A stretch of 20,071 nucleotides of DNA. Source: JAOUEA01 sp035249905 (GTDB lineage: Bacteria; Actinomycetota; UBA4738; HRBIN12). Positions 1 through 9,411 of the stretch are shown piece by piece. Position numbers and translations under genes: made by a program. Numbering within the stretch: the stretch's first letter is position 1; each line of letters starts with the position of its first letter. The stretch is taken from the NCBI GenBank assembly GCA_035249905.1, contig DATFFT010000105.1, positions 1 through 20,071 of the forward strand, in the 5' to 3' direction. The notes below the pieces were generated by a model. It was not told the DNA's origin. It did not search any database and saw only the letters and a list, made by a program, of their open reading frames with translations.

Positions 1-1
1 C

Positions 2-607
2 CTCGTGGTGCAGGTCTCCCGATGGGACCGCTTGAAGGATCCCGTGGGCGTGCTGAACGGGTTCGCCGCCGGGGTTCCCCACGATCTCGACGCGCATCTG
101 CTGCTGGCCGGACCGCAGGTCGAGACCGTCTCCGACGACCCCGAGGGGGCCGAGGTGATGGCCGAGGTGACCGCCGCCTGGTCGGCACTGCCCGCCGTGG
201 AGCGGGGGCGCACCCACCTCGCGAGCCTTCCCGTCGACGACCTCGTCGAGAACGCGATCGTGGTGAACGCGCTCCAGCGGCGCGCCGACATCGTCGTGCA
301 AAAGAGCCTCGCCGAAGGTTTCGGCCTCACGGTCACCGAGGCGATGTGGAAGGAGCGCCCGGTCGTCGGCTCACGGGTCGGCGGCATCGCGGAACAGATC
401 CGGCACGGCCGCAGTGGATTGCTGGTGGATCCGAGGAACCTCCCCGCGTTCGGCAAGGCCCTGACGAGGCTGCTGCGCGACGAGCCGCTGGCGGTCGAGA
501 TCGGTCACGCGGCGCGTCGTCGTGTGCGGTCGAGGTTCCTCGCCCCCCACTTCCTCGCCGCGCACCTGGAGCTCGCATCGCGCGTCGCAGGCGTCGCCGA
601 CCCCTAG
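2..607 (+). CDS. TreT-like GT4 glycosyltransferase, 3' part (5' end outside window)
   Basis: The frame is open from the first bases of the window, so only the last 201 residues or so are present and the true start lies upstream. The visible part is the C-terminal Rossmann lobe of a GT4 enzyme: VSRWDRLKDP at the start of the lobe, AGPQ, then VNALQRRADIVVQKS and AEGFGLTVTEAMWK, which holds the E-x7-E motif that binds the nucleotide-sugar donor, and VVGSRVGGI. The combination QRRAD-VVQKS-EGFGLTV-EAMWK is characteristic of trehalose glycosyltransferring synthase (TreT), which joins NDP-glucose and glucose to make trehalose reversibly. A related retaining glucosyltransferase is the main alternative. 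It ends tail to tail with the cysC gene, with a single base between the two stop codons and no terminator visible. Confidence 0.85.
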   Translation, partial: LVVQVSRWDRLKDPVGVLNGFAAGVPHDLDAHLLLAGPQVETVSDDPEGAEVMAEVTAAWSALPAVERGRTHLASLPVDDLVENAIVVNALQRRADIVVQKSLAEGFGLTVTEAMWKERPVVGSRVGGIAEQIRHGRSGLLVDPRNLPAFGKALTRLLRDEPLAVEIGHAARRRVRSRFLAPHFLAAHLELASRVAGVADP

Positions 608-608
608 C

Positions 609-1235
609 TCAGTGCTCCTTGACGACGGTGCCGGCCTCGCTGACGCGGAGGTCGGTGAGGCCCGAATGCACCCGCTCGCCGGTCACCGACATCGCGTCGT
701 CGTCGATGCGACCCAGCTCCTTCAGCCGGGTCAGAACATGCTGCAGCGACTCCTCGGGCGTCTGCGAGAGCGTGTCGACGTGGATCTCGGGATCCTCGGG
801 GGCCTCGTAGGGGTCGTCGACCCCGGTGAAGCCGGTGATCTCGCCCGCGAGGGCCTTCTTGTACAGCCCCTTCGGATCACGGTGCGCCGCGATCTCCTCG
901 ACGGTCGCGTCGACGTGGACCTCGACGAACTCTCCGATCTGCGCCCGCACCGCGTCGCGGGTCTCCTTGTACGGCGAGATCGGGCACGCGATCGTCGCGA
1001 CGCCGTTGCGCGTCAACAGGTCGGCGACGTAGCCGATGCGCAGGATGTTCGTGTCGCGGTCCTCCTTGGAGAACCCCAGGCCCTTCGACAGGTTCTTGCG
1101 GACCTCGTCGCCGTCGAGGATCTCGGTCTTCATGCCACGGGCCCGGAACTCGTGGTAGAGCATCTCCGCGATCGTGGACTTGCCGGAGCCCGACAGGCCG
1201 GTGAACCAGACGGTGAAACCCTGTTGCTCGGTCAA
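609..1235 (-). CDS. cysC: Adenylylsulfate (APS) kinase
   Basis: Phosphorylates APS with ATP to give PAPS, the sulfate donor of sulfotransferases; cytoplasmic. The 208-residue product has the P-loop GLSGSGKST near residues 13-21, the LDGDEVRKNLSKGLGFS segment, RDTNILRIG, ISPYKETRD and the DPKGLYKKA plus FTGVDDPYE signatures, so the full kinase fold is present. About 30 residues after the catalytic core look like a non-conserved tail. I chose the TTG start at 1235 because it overlaps the upstream stop as TTGA and has AAGGAG eight bases before it; the homology begins a few residues later. No ATP sulfurylase lies in the window, so APS must come from elsewhere. The coupling to the upstream hydrolase suggests both proteins are made together, and the PAPS could feed the sulfotransferase encoded near position 9 kb. 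Confidence 0.93.
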   Translation of the reverse strand: MTEQQGFTVWFTGLSGSGKSTIAEMLYHEFRARGMKTEILDGDEVRKNLSKGLGFSKEDRDTNILRIGYVADLLTRNGVATIACPISPYKETRDAVRAQIGEFVEVHVDATVEEIAAHRDPKGLYKKALAGEITGFTGVDDPYEAPEDPEIHVDTLSQTPEESLQHVLTRLKELGRIDDDAMSVTGERVHSGLTDLRVSEAGTVVKEH

Positions 1236-2629
1236 TGCAGGAAGCTCCTTCCGACGGCGCCGGCCGGCGCCTCGACGTCGTAGAGGGAAAGGATCGACGG
1301 GCCGACGTCGACCAGGTTGAGGCCCTCCACGCGGCCCGTCGCCTGCCCGGGCAGGTTGACCATGGAGTAGAAGGCCGTCCGGTCGTGGTTGGCGCCGTCG
1401 GTGCCGGTGTCGTTCTCGAACGTGTAGATGCTGGGGTTGCCGACGGCGCCGACGGAGCGCCAGTCGAGGTCGCCGAAGTACACGATGAGATCGGGCGCGA
1501 CGCCGCGGACCTCGGGGTAGACGTCCTGCGGCTTGTGCACCTTGGTGCCCATCGACTGCCCGTCGGGGCCGGGCAGCGCCTCGAGCTTCGCGATCATCTC
1601 GTTGCGCAGCGCGTCGTAGCGGGCCGGCTCGACGATGCCGTTCGGCTCGCGCCCCTTGATGTTCAGGAAGCAGCGCCCGTAGTACCCGCCGTCGCCCCAC
1701 GCCACGGTGCGGTTCCAGTCGATGTCGGCCTTCGCGATCGGCGTGATCTCGCGGACCGGCTCCTTCAGCACGAGGTAGCCCTCTTGAATCAGCCAGTCGT
1801 TGAAGCAGAGGCCTCCCATCATCGGGCGAGCGCCGTGGTCGCTCATCGCGATCGTCACGACGTCCTCGGGCAGCACCTCGAGCAGCGTGCCGATCTGCTG
1901 GTCGAGGTAGCGGTAGTAGTCGTGGAAGGCGGTCTCGTGCCTGTTGCCCGGCTCGTAGAGCGGGTGCTTCGGGTCGTAGAACTGCCAGAAGCAGTGGTGG
2001 AGCCGGTCGAGCCCCATCTCGACCATCATGAAGAAGTCCCAGGGCTTCGTCTTGATCAGCCGCCGCGCCACCTGGAAGCGCCGCTCGGTCATCTTGAAGA
2101 TCTGGTCCATCACGAAGTCCGCTCCCTGCTGGCGGAAGTTCGGGATGTCGAAGATGTACTCCTGCTCGCCGAGCTCCTCCTCGATCTCGGTCTCGAGCTC
2201 GGCCGGGAAGGCGTACCGGTCGGCGCTCGGGGGGGTGAGGAAACACGCCACCCGCCATCCGGGGAAGTCCTTGGGCGGAGGGAAGCCCGGCGGCACGCCG
2301 ATCAACAGCGAGCGCTTGCCGACGGCGCCGAGCGCATCCCACACCGCGGGCTCCTTCACCGAGAGCGAGGTCGCGACCTGCAGGCCGTCGTAGCTCGTGT
2401 CCTTGCGATTGCGGAAGCCGTAGATGCCCAGCTGGCCCGGGGTCTTGCCCGTCATCGCGCACGCCCAGGCGGGCACGGTGATCGGCGGGGTGATGCTGGC
2501 CAGGTCGCCGTACATGCCGTTGGCGAAGATCTTGCGCAGGTTGGGCACCTCGTCGGCCAGGTCCTCGAAGAGGAGCTTCGGTGCTCCGCAATCGAGGCCG
2601 ATCACGGCGACCCTGGGTCCATCGGTCAT
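1232..2629 (-). CDS. Alkaline phosphatase superfamily phosphodiesterase/phosphohydrolase (COG3379-like)
   Basis: A 465-residue hydrolase of the type I phosphodiesterase / nucleotide pyrophosphatase group. Metal and catalytic positions are visible: Asp13 in VIGLDCG, the probable Thr51 nucleophile in PPITVPAWA, an Asp and His in GLDRLHHCFWQFYDP, Asp-His in MSDHGARPM and the late His in ANHDRTAFYS. There is no signal peptide, so it is predicted to be cytoplasmic. The closest family I recall is the group of predicted AP-superfamily phosphohydrolases COG3379; the substrate is unknown. Its stop overlaps the cysC start (TTGA), so it is the first gene of a two-gene operon, which hints at a role connected with PAPS, PAP or a sulfated or phosphorylated intermediate. 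The start at 2629 has GAAGGGA upstream and is itself preceded by a leader ORF. Confidence 0.85.
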   Translation of the reverse strand: MTDGPRVAVIGLDCGAPKLLFEDLADEVPNLRKIFANGMYGDLASITPPITVPAWACAMTGKTPGQLGIYGFRNRKDTSYDGLQVATSLSVKEPAVWDALGAVGKRSLLIGVPPGFPPPKDFPGWRVACFLTPPSADRYAFPAELETEIEEELGEQEYIFDIPNFRQQGADFVMDQIFKMTERRFQVARRLIKTKPWDFFMMVEMGLDRLHHCFWQFYDPKHPLYEPGNRHETAFHDYYRYLDQQIGTLLEVLPEDVVTIAMSDHGARPMMGGLCFNDWLIQEGYLVLKEPVREITPIAKADIDWNRTVAWGDGGYYGRCFLNIKGREPNGIVEPARYDALRNEMIAKLEALPGPDGQSMGTKVHKPQDVYPEVRGVAPDLIVYFGDLDWRSVGAVGNPSIYTFENDTGTDGANHDRTAFYSMVNLPGQATGRVEGLNLVDVGPSILSLYDVEAPAGAVGRSFLH

Positions 2630-2679
2630 GCGCTATCCCTTCGGTGCCTGAGCGCTCCGGTCATGCGCTATCCCTTCGG
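2623..2679. repeat. Tandem 22-bp repeat of RBS and start codon
   Basis: Positions 2623-2644 and 2658-2679 are identical over 22 bp with a 35-bp offset. On the minus strand each copy contains GAAGGGA, a seven-base spacer and ATGACCG. The offset is not a multiple of three, so the upstream start opens a different frame from the downstream gene. Confidence 0.95.
2626..2664 (-). CDS. 12-codon leader ORF overlapping the phosphodiesterase start
   Basis: Starting at ATG 2664 this tiny frame encodes MTGALRHRRDSA and stops at a TGA that overlaps the downstream ATG (ATGA). It has its own GAAGGGA ribosome binding site, identical to that of the downstream gene, because a 22-bp segment carrying RBS and start is present twice. 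It lies inside the predicted leader of the transcript. Whether it is translated is not shown by sequence alone. Confidence 0.45.
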   Translation of the reverse strand: MTGALRHRRDSA

Positions 2680-2738
2680 AGCGATGCGGGGGCGAGCGCA
2701 GACATGCTGAGCCAGGAGGTGCCCTCCGCGGTGCGCGT

Positions 2739-2768
2739 ATCCTACCAACCGGTCGAAATCGGGCCCAA
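2739..2768 (-). promoter_or_regulatory. Predicted promoter of the phosphodiesterase-cysC operon
   Basis: On the minus strand TTGGGC (2763-2768) is followed after 18 bases by TAGGAT (2739-2744), a good -10 hexamer for a high-GC actinobacterium. The start of transcription would fall near 2732, leaving a leader of about 100 bases that contains the leader ORF. The region is shared with the divergent small membrane protein gene; the same -10 bases read TATCCT on the plus strand but lack a convincing -35 there. Confidence 0.5.
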
Positions 2769-2786
2769 CACCGAGAGGGATGGTTC

Positions 2787-3185
2787 GTGGAGCTTCTGCG
2801 ACGCTTGCTGAAGGTGCAGGCCGCCCTGTGGCTGGTCTGGAGCATCGCCACCGGGCTCTTCCCCAGGTGGGTGATGGAAGACCTGCTCGGGCAGCCGGTG
2901 CTCGCCGACTACGTGTGGGTGCGGGCGGCCGCCGTCATGGGCGCGGTGCTGGCGCTGCTGATGGTGCTCGTCGCGCAGAAGATCGACGAGCTGTGGTGGT
3001 GGTCGTGGGCGTTCGCGCTGCTCGAGGTCGGCACGGCAACGGCGTTCGCGATCAACGCGATGTTCGGGGTTCCCCAGGGCGCCGACGCGTGGCCGTTCTG
3101 GGTGCTCGCGGCCGTCAACGGCGCGTTCGGCGCCGGGCTCCTCGTCGGCATGGGCATCGGCGGCCAGGAGAAGCCGTTCGTCTGA
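2787..3185 (+). CDS. Small four-helix membrane protein, unknown function
   Basis: A 132-residue protein that I do not recognise beyond being an integral membrane protein. Four hydrophobic stretches are visible, around residues 10-27, 44-63, 70-92 and 102-123, joined by short loops; the third begins with the run of tryptophans WWWSW. There are no obvious catalytic residues. The start is the GTG at 2787, preceded by GAGAGG; a nearby ATG at 2780 is in another frame. The gene stands alone, divergent from the phosphodiesterase operon and convergent with the leucine dehydrogenase gene, with 12 bases between stops. Small four-helix proteins of this type are common in actinobacteria and often lack a known role. 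Confidence 0.8.
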   Translation: MELLRRLLKVQAALWLVWSIATGLFPRWVMEDLLGQPVLADYVWVRAAAVMGAVLALLMVLVAQKIDELWWWSWAFALLEVGTATAFAINAMFGVPQGADAWPFWVLAAVNGAFGAGLLVGMGIGGQEKPFV

Positions 3186-3197
3186 GCCGGCGTCGCC

Positions 3198-4253
<1,056 letters not shown>

Positions 4254-4261
4254 CGCAAGCG

Positions 4262-4267
4262 AGTCTA
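4262..4267 (-). promoter_or_regulatory. Possible -10 of a leaderless leucine dehydrogenase transcript
   Basis: TAGACT on the minus strand is separated from the ATG at 4253 by eight bases, placing the transcription start within a base or two of the start codon. There is no good -35, and that position falls inside the groEL terminator stem, so the call is weak. Confidence 0.3.
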
Positions 4268-4283
4268 TTCCCCCGAAACGCGA

Positions 4284-4312
4284 GGAGGGCGGGGCCTTCG
4301 GCCCCGCCCTCC
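4284..4312 (-). terminator. GC-rich hairpin downstream of groEL
   Basis: A perfect 13-bp stem with a three-base loop: GGAGGGCGGGGCC pairs with positions 4300-4312. It begins 18 bases after the groEL stop on the minus strand. The following run is TCGCGTTTC rather than a clean U tract, which is usual in high-GC genomes. Confidence 0.75.
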
Positions 4313-4330
4313 CTCACACCGCGCCTGCGG

Positions 4331-5944
<1,614 letters not shown>

Positions 5945-5970
5945 GGTTGTCCCTCCTCTATCGGATGGAA

Positions 5971-6000
5971 CGGGGCCCGATACGCTGCGTTCGGGCCCCG
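5971..6000 (-). other. Hairpin between groES and groEL
   Basis: CGGGGCCCGA and TCGGGCCCCG form a perfect 10-bp inverted repeat around a 10-base loop in the 76-base gap. On the transcript it would sit between the groES stop and the groEL ribosome binding site. It could be a partial terminator or a processing and stability element that sets the GroES:GroEL ratio; no U tract follows. Confidence 0.7.
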
Positions 6001-6020
6001 ATCGGATCGGGTTTCGGTCG

Positions 6021-6320
6021 TTACGAGACGACGGCCAGAACGTCGCGGGCCGACAGGATCAGGTAGTCCTCGCCCTCGACCTTCACCTCGGTGCCGCCGT
6101 ACTTCGAGTACACGACGGTGTCGCCCACGGACAGGTCCATCGGCACGCGCTCGTCGCCGTCCTCGTTGAATCGGCCGGGGCCGACCGCGACGACGGTGCC
6201 CTCCTGGGGCTTCTCCTTCGCGGTGTCGGGGATCACCAGGCCCGACGCGGTGGTCTGGTCACCCTCGTTGGCCTGCACGATGATGCGGTCGTCGAGGGGC
6301 TTCAGCTTGAAGTCCGCCAT
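6021..6320 (-). CDS. groES: Co-chaperonin GroES (10 kDa)
   Basis: Heptameric lid of the GroEL chamber. The 99-residue product has the family start KLKPLDDRIIVQ, the mobile-loop region ANEGDQTTASGLVIPDTAKEK with the GroEL-binding hydrophobic triplet (LVI), the VVAVGPGR turn, VGDTVVYSKYGGTEVK and the closing DYLILSARDVLAVV, so it is complete. Start is ATG 6320 with AAGGAGGA about ten bases upstream. First gene of the groES-groEL operon; repression by HrcA is expected from the CIRCE element immediately upstream. Confidence 0.98.
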   Translation of the reverse strand: MADFKLKPLDDRIIVQANEGDQTTASGLVIPDTAKEKPQEGTVVAVGPGRFNEDGDERVPMDLSVGDTVVYSKYGGTEVKVEGEDYLILSARDVLAVVS

Positions 6321-6362
6321 GGTGCTCTGCTCCTCCTTGCGCTCTGGTCCGTTCCGGCCTCG

Positions 6363-6389
6363 TTAGCACTCACGCTGTGCGAGTGCTAA
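6363..6389. promoter_or_regulatory. CIRCE operator (HrcA binding site)
   Basis: TTAGCACTC, nine bases, GAGTGCTAA: an exact match to the CIRCE consensus, with one further G/C pair outside. It starts immediately downstream of the predicted -10 of the groES promoter, the usual place for HrcA repression. hrcA is not in the window. Confidence 0.97.
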
Positions 6390-6390
6390 C

Positions 6391-6420
6391 AGGATAGCCA
6401 TGAGAGTGCCAGAGGGTCAA
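6391..6420 (-). promoter_or_regulatory. groES-groEL promoter
   Basis: On the minus strand TTGACC (6415-6420) and TATCCT (6391-6396) are separated by 18 bases. The -10 abuts CIRCE, so the operator would cover the transcription start. The promoter occupies the 42 bases after the stop of the preceding minus-strand gene. Confidence 0.8.
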
Positions 6421-6438
6421 CGTGGAAGGGGAGCCCGA

Positions 6439-8289
6439 TCAACCATCGGTCGTCACCACGAGCTGAGGAGCGGTTCCCGCCGCCCCCTCCTTCGTGGCGT
6501 AGTCGGCGCCGTTGCCCGAGGTGTTCTTGATCCGGAGGGTGTAGCTGCCGTTCGCCGTCACGAGGGCCGTCAGATCGACCTCGTACCAGGCCCCCACCTT
6601 GACCTCCCCGAGCGAGCCGTAGCTCGCACCGGCGACCGGGGCGGCCGCCCACGTCACCGTGTCCTCGCTCCACGGGGGGCTGGTCTCCGCGGCCGCGAAG
6701 AACGTGCCGCCCGCGGAGGAGGAGTTCACGCAGAACAGCCGAAGCTTGACGCTCGTGATCTGGCCGGCGACGTCGACGTCGAACCTGAGCAGGCCGTCCT
6801 TCACCGGCGACCCGTCCGCGCTGAAGGACGGTGCCGATCCCGGAACGAGCGACCCCGAGAGATTCAGCTGGGTGTCGTCGGATGGCGAGATGACCGCCGT
6901 CGACGTCACGGTGATCGTGCGCGAGGTCGAGGACGACCCCAGTGCGTTCGTCGCGGTCAACGTCGCCGTGAACGTCCCGGTGCCGGTGTAGGTGTGCGAG
7001 GGCGAAGCCGAGGTGGACGAGCCGCCGTCGCCGAAGGTCCAGCTCCAGCTCGTGGGCGATCCGCTGCTCGTGTCGGTGAAGCTCACGGTCAGCGGCGCGG
7101 TTCCGGTGGTCGGCGTCGCCGCGAAGCTCGCGGTGGGCGCCGACGGCTGGTTGACGACGATCGTGCGCGAGGACGACGACGACCCCTGGGCGTTCGTGGC
7201 GGTCAGCGTGGCGGTGAACGTTCCGGTGCCGGTGTAGGTGTGCGAGGGCGAAGCCGAGGTGGACGAGCCGCCGTCGCCGAAGGTCCAGCTCCAGCTCGTG
7301 GGCGATCCGGTGCTCGTGTCGGTGAAGCTCACGGTCAGCGGCACGGTTCCGGTGGTCGGCGTCGCGGTGAAGCTCGCGGTGGGTGCCGGCCCGGCGGGCC
7401 CTGTGACGTCGAGCACGACGATCGCGTGGGACATCGGATCCGAGGTGGGCCGCGCGCTCGAGTCGGCGCCGTCGGTCACGAACAGCTGCTCGCCGATGAC
7501 CTCGACCGCACGGGTGTCGAGGAAGCCGAAACCGGTGAGGCTGATGCCGTTCCAACCCGGCCGGAGCGTCCTGGTGGTCATCGACGCCCGGTAGAGCCGC
7601 TCGCTGCCGTTGACCGCGACCAGGTCACCGGTCGCGTCGTCGAAATCGAACCCGAAGATCTTGGAGAGCCCCGAGATCGAGAACGAAGGCCCGAGCGTGT
7701 TCGTGGCGAAGTCGTAGGTGCGGATCGTCGAGCCGTTCGCCACGTACGTGAGGCCGTCGGCCGAACGCCATCCCGCACCGGTCCATTCGGACGGCATCGG
7801 CTGCCAGGACTCGACCTGGAACTCATGGCTGCCGTCCCGTACCAGACGGAACGCGGTCGGGATGCCGCCGGTGCTCCCGGAGAACGCGTAGAGGACGTCG
7901 GCGTTCGCGTCGTACGCGATCGCCTCGAGATCCTCCGTGCGCGACTGGCCCGCGCTCCCCCCGACGCCGAAGCGTGATGCGTTGACGAAGGACGATTGTG
8001 CGAGCTTCCGACGCAGCGCCCCGGTCGTCCGATCGATCTCGAACAGCGCGTCGTCGTTGTCGGAAGCCATCCACATCGCGTCGTCACTCGCGACGTAGGC
8101 GCTGCCTTCGTTGTCGCGAACCGTCGTCGACGTTCCCTGGAACGGCGACGTGCGGATCAGGCGGTTCACCGAGAGCTGCGGCTGAGCCGTATCGATCAGT
8201 GCCTGCGCCGTGCCCGTCCCCATCACCACCAGGACGAGGACCACGCCCAGGGAGCGTGCGATCGATCGCCGAGCCCGGCTGCCCACCAT
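6439..8289 (-). CDS. Secreted protein: propeller-like domain, two PKD domains, C-terminal DNRLRE domain
   Basis: A 616-residue exported protein. A signal peptide is clear (VGSRARRSIARSLG, then VVLVLVVMGTGTAQA), so I place the start at ATG 8289, which has GGGAGGG eight bases upstream, rather than at the longer open frame to 8394. Residues about 31-295 carry repeated strand-rich motifs such as LFEIDRTTGALRR, AIAYDANADVLYAFSG and FDFDDATGDLVAVNG, suggesting a beta-propeller. Residues about 300-463 are two almost identical PKD domains, each with SWSWTFGDGGSS and the HTYTGTGTFTATLT strand. Residues 464-616 match the DNRLRE/CBM96-like fold (WSEDTVTW, GAWYEVDLTALV, YATKEG, PQLVV) also found twice in the metallophosphatase at 11060-13897. 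No sortase motif or C-terminal anchor is visible. Probable role: cell-surface or matrix binding; enzymatic activity unknown. Confidence 0.85.
   Translation of the reverse strand: MVGSRARRSIARSLGVVLVLVVMGTGTAQALIDTAQPQLSVNRLIRTSPFQGTSTTVRDNEGSAYVASDDAMWMASDNDDALFEIDRTTGALRRKLAQSSFVNASRFGVGGSAGQSRTEDLEAIAYDANADVLYAFSGSTGGIPTAFRLVRDGSHEFQVESWQPMPSEWTGAGWRSADGLTYVANGSTIRTYDFATNTLGPSFSISGLSKIFGFDFDDATGDLVAVNGSERLYRASMTTRTLRPGWNGISLTGFGFLDTRAVEVIGEQLFVTDGADSSARPTSDPMSHAIVVLDVTGPAGPAPTASFTATPTTGTVPLTVSFTDTSTGSPTSWSWTFGDGGSSTSASPSHTYTGTGTFTATLTATNAQGSSSSSRTIVVNQPSAPTASFAATPTTGTAPLTVSFTDTSSGSPTSWSWTFGDGGSSTSASPSHTYTGTGTFTATLTATNALGSSSTSRTITVTSTAVISPSDDTQLNLSGSLVPGSAPSFSADGSPVKDGLLRFDVDVAGQITSVKLRLFCVNSSSAGGTFFAAAETSPPWSEDTVTWAAAPVAGASYGSLGEVKVGAWYEVDLTALVTANGSYTLRIKNTSGNGADYATKEGAAGTAPQLVVTTDG
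6899..7390 (-). repeat. 246-bp direct repeat encoding the two PKD domains
   Basis: Two units offset by 246 bp (82 codons) encode successive PKD domains. An 87-bp core (6977-7063 and 7223-7309) is identical at the nucleotide level, while the edges have diverged, indicating a recent duplication or ongoing gene conversion. Confidence 0.92.
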
Positions 8290-8401
8290 CTCGGATCCCT
8301 CCCCCACGCGGTCCGGCACGCTCACGCCGAGAGCACCGCGCTCTCGAGGCGAACGTCTCCCACCCCACCGGCTTCCCTCGGGTCGGCAGGCCAACCACGC
8401 A

Positions 8402-8456
8402 TCTCTACCAGCGGCGAACGTCGAGGGGGACCTGCAGACTGCGTAGGGAATCTGGC
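8402..8456 (-). promoter_or_regulatory. Weak candidate CGTAG-box promoter upstream of the PKD/DNRLRE gene
   Basis: The half-site CGTAG (8442-8446) is intact but the partner arm is CTGGC instead of CTACG. The box centre at 8449 lies exactly 42 bp from a TAGAGA hexamer on the minus strand (8402-8407), the same geometry as the better boxes, but TAGAGA lacks the conserved final T. The rest of the 213-base gap 8290-8502 shows only a small 6-bp hairpin at 8497-8511 around the sulfotransferase stop and an isolated CTACG at 8473. Confidence 0.22.
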
Positions 8457-8502
8457 GCGCGGGCTCGCCGTTCTACGCACCCCCTCGCCGTGGCCCATCG
8501 CC

Positions 8503-9411
8503 TCAGGCGATCCCCCAACCGTCGAAACCGGGGCCGAGGAAGCTGCGCAGCCTCCCCACGTCCTCACGCAGGCTCTCGGCGAGCTCGGCGCGCACGTCGT
8601 CGGGGATCACGAGGCGCTCCGGCAGCTCCGGCGGCGCCTCGGACGGGCGGCGCAGGCCCCGGATCGCGCGGATCAGGTTGTTCTCGAGCTCCTTCGCCCG
8701 CTTCGCGGCCGGCAGGTGTCGCTTGAGGCCCTTGCGGAGCCAGACGGGCACCGGTGACCTCGGCGCCCGGTGTCTCGTCTCGTAGAACACCCGGTCCAGG
8801 TCGCTCGGCACGTGGTCGGGGCGCACCCCGAGGAAGCCGTACACCGTCCGGATCGTCGCGAGCCGGTCGCCTCGAAGGTCCTCTGCCGTGATGACCAGGA
8901 GCTGCTCACGAGGGAAATGGTCGAGGTAGCGATCGAGCTGCATCGCGTACCGGCTGTAGTCGATGTAGATCGGGTTCTCGCGGACGGCCCGGCCGATCGG
9001 CGCGCGCTCGGTACCTTCGGTGAGCCGCGTCTGGTAGTGCGAACGGATCCTGTCGATCGGATCCCGCACGACGTAGACGAGGCGAGCGCGAGGGATGTGC
9101 TGCGCGACCCGGGCCGGCACCCCCCGATACCGTGGGTATTTCGTGTACACGTTCGACGCCTCGCCGATCGCGACCACGTCGTCTCCGGCGCCCTCGAACT
9201 GACGTCGATACCATGCGATCCCCCGGCCCCAGTTGCCCTCTTCCGCGAAGAACTCGGGGGCCTTGATCGCCGGCATGAAGATCTGGGGGTGGTCGCGCAG
9301 GTAGTGGTACAGGCTCGTCGTCCCGCACTTCATCGCTCCGATCAGCAGGAAGTCGGGCAGGGTCCGATCTCGCCGTTCGAGGTCGGTCGACCGAGTCGAG
9401 CCCGTGATCAC
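8503..9411 (-). CDS. PAPS-dependent sulfotransferase (heparan NDST-like family)
   Basis: Transfers the sulfuryl group from PAPS to a hydroxyl or amine, probably of a glycan. The 302-residue product has the 5'-phosphosulfate loop IGAMKCGTTSLYHYL (about residues 24-38), KAPEFFAEE followed by GIAWYRRQF, typical of the NDST/NodH-like branch, and the 3'-phosphate motif VYVVRDPIDRIRSHY, with YIDYSRYAMQLDRYLDHFP after it. I chose GTG 9411 because its GTGA overlaps the stop of the sugar transferase gene and GGGAG stands seven bases before it; an ATG at 9480 would add 23 unconserved residues and overlap the neighbour by 73 bases. Coupled translation with the enzyme that starts polysaccharide repeat units makes an exopolysaccharide substrate likely. 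The protein is cytoplasmic. Confidence 0.9.
   Translation of the reverse strand: MITGSTRSTDLERRDRTLPDFLLIGAMKCGTTSLYHYLRDHPQIFMPAIKAPEFFAEEGNWGRGIAWYRRQFEGAGDDVVAIGEASNVYTKYPRYRGVPARVAQHIPRARLVYVVRDPIDRIRSHYQTRLTEGTERAPIGRAVRENPIYIDYSRYAMQLDRYLDHFPREQLLVITAEDLRGDRLATIRTVYGFLGVRPDHVPSDLDRVFYETRHRAPRSPVPVWLRKGLKRHLPAAKRAKELENNLIRAIRGLRRPSEAPPELPERLVIPDDVRAELAESLREDVGRLRSFLGPGFDGWGIA

Noticed and set aside
807..813. CGTAGGG half-site like those in the promoter boxes
   Set aside because: Inside cysC with no partner arm or -10 at the right distance; the heptamer alone is expected several times in 20 kb of this composition.
1235..2710. Plus-strand open frame opposite the phosphodiesterase gene
   Set aside because: Antisense shadow with biased low-complexity composition; the minus strand encodes a recognisable enzyme.
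6899..7390. Possible CRISPR or satellite array
   Set aside because: Only two long units, in frame, encoding PKD domains.
6992..7594. Two plus-strand frames with near-identical repeated sequence
   Set aside because: They are antisense readings of the two PKD repeats, not genes.
8497..8511. Hairpin around the sulfotransferase stop codon as a terminator
   Set aside because: Only six base pairs with a three-base loop and no U tract; too small to call.
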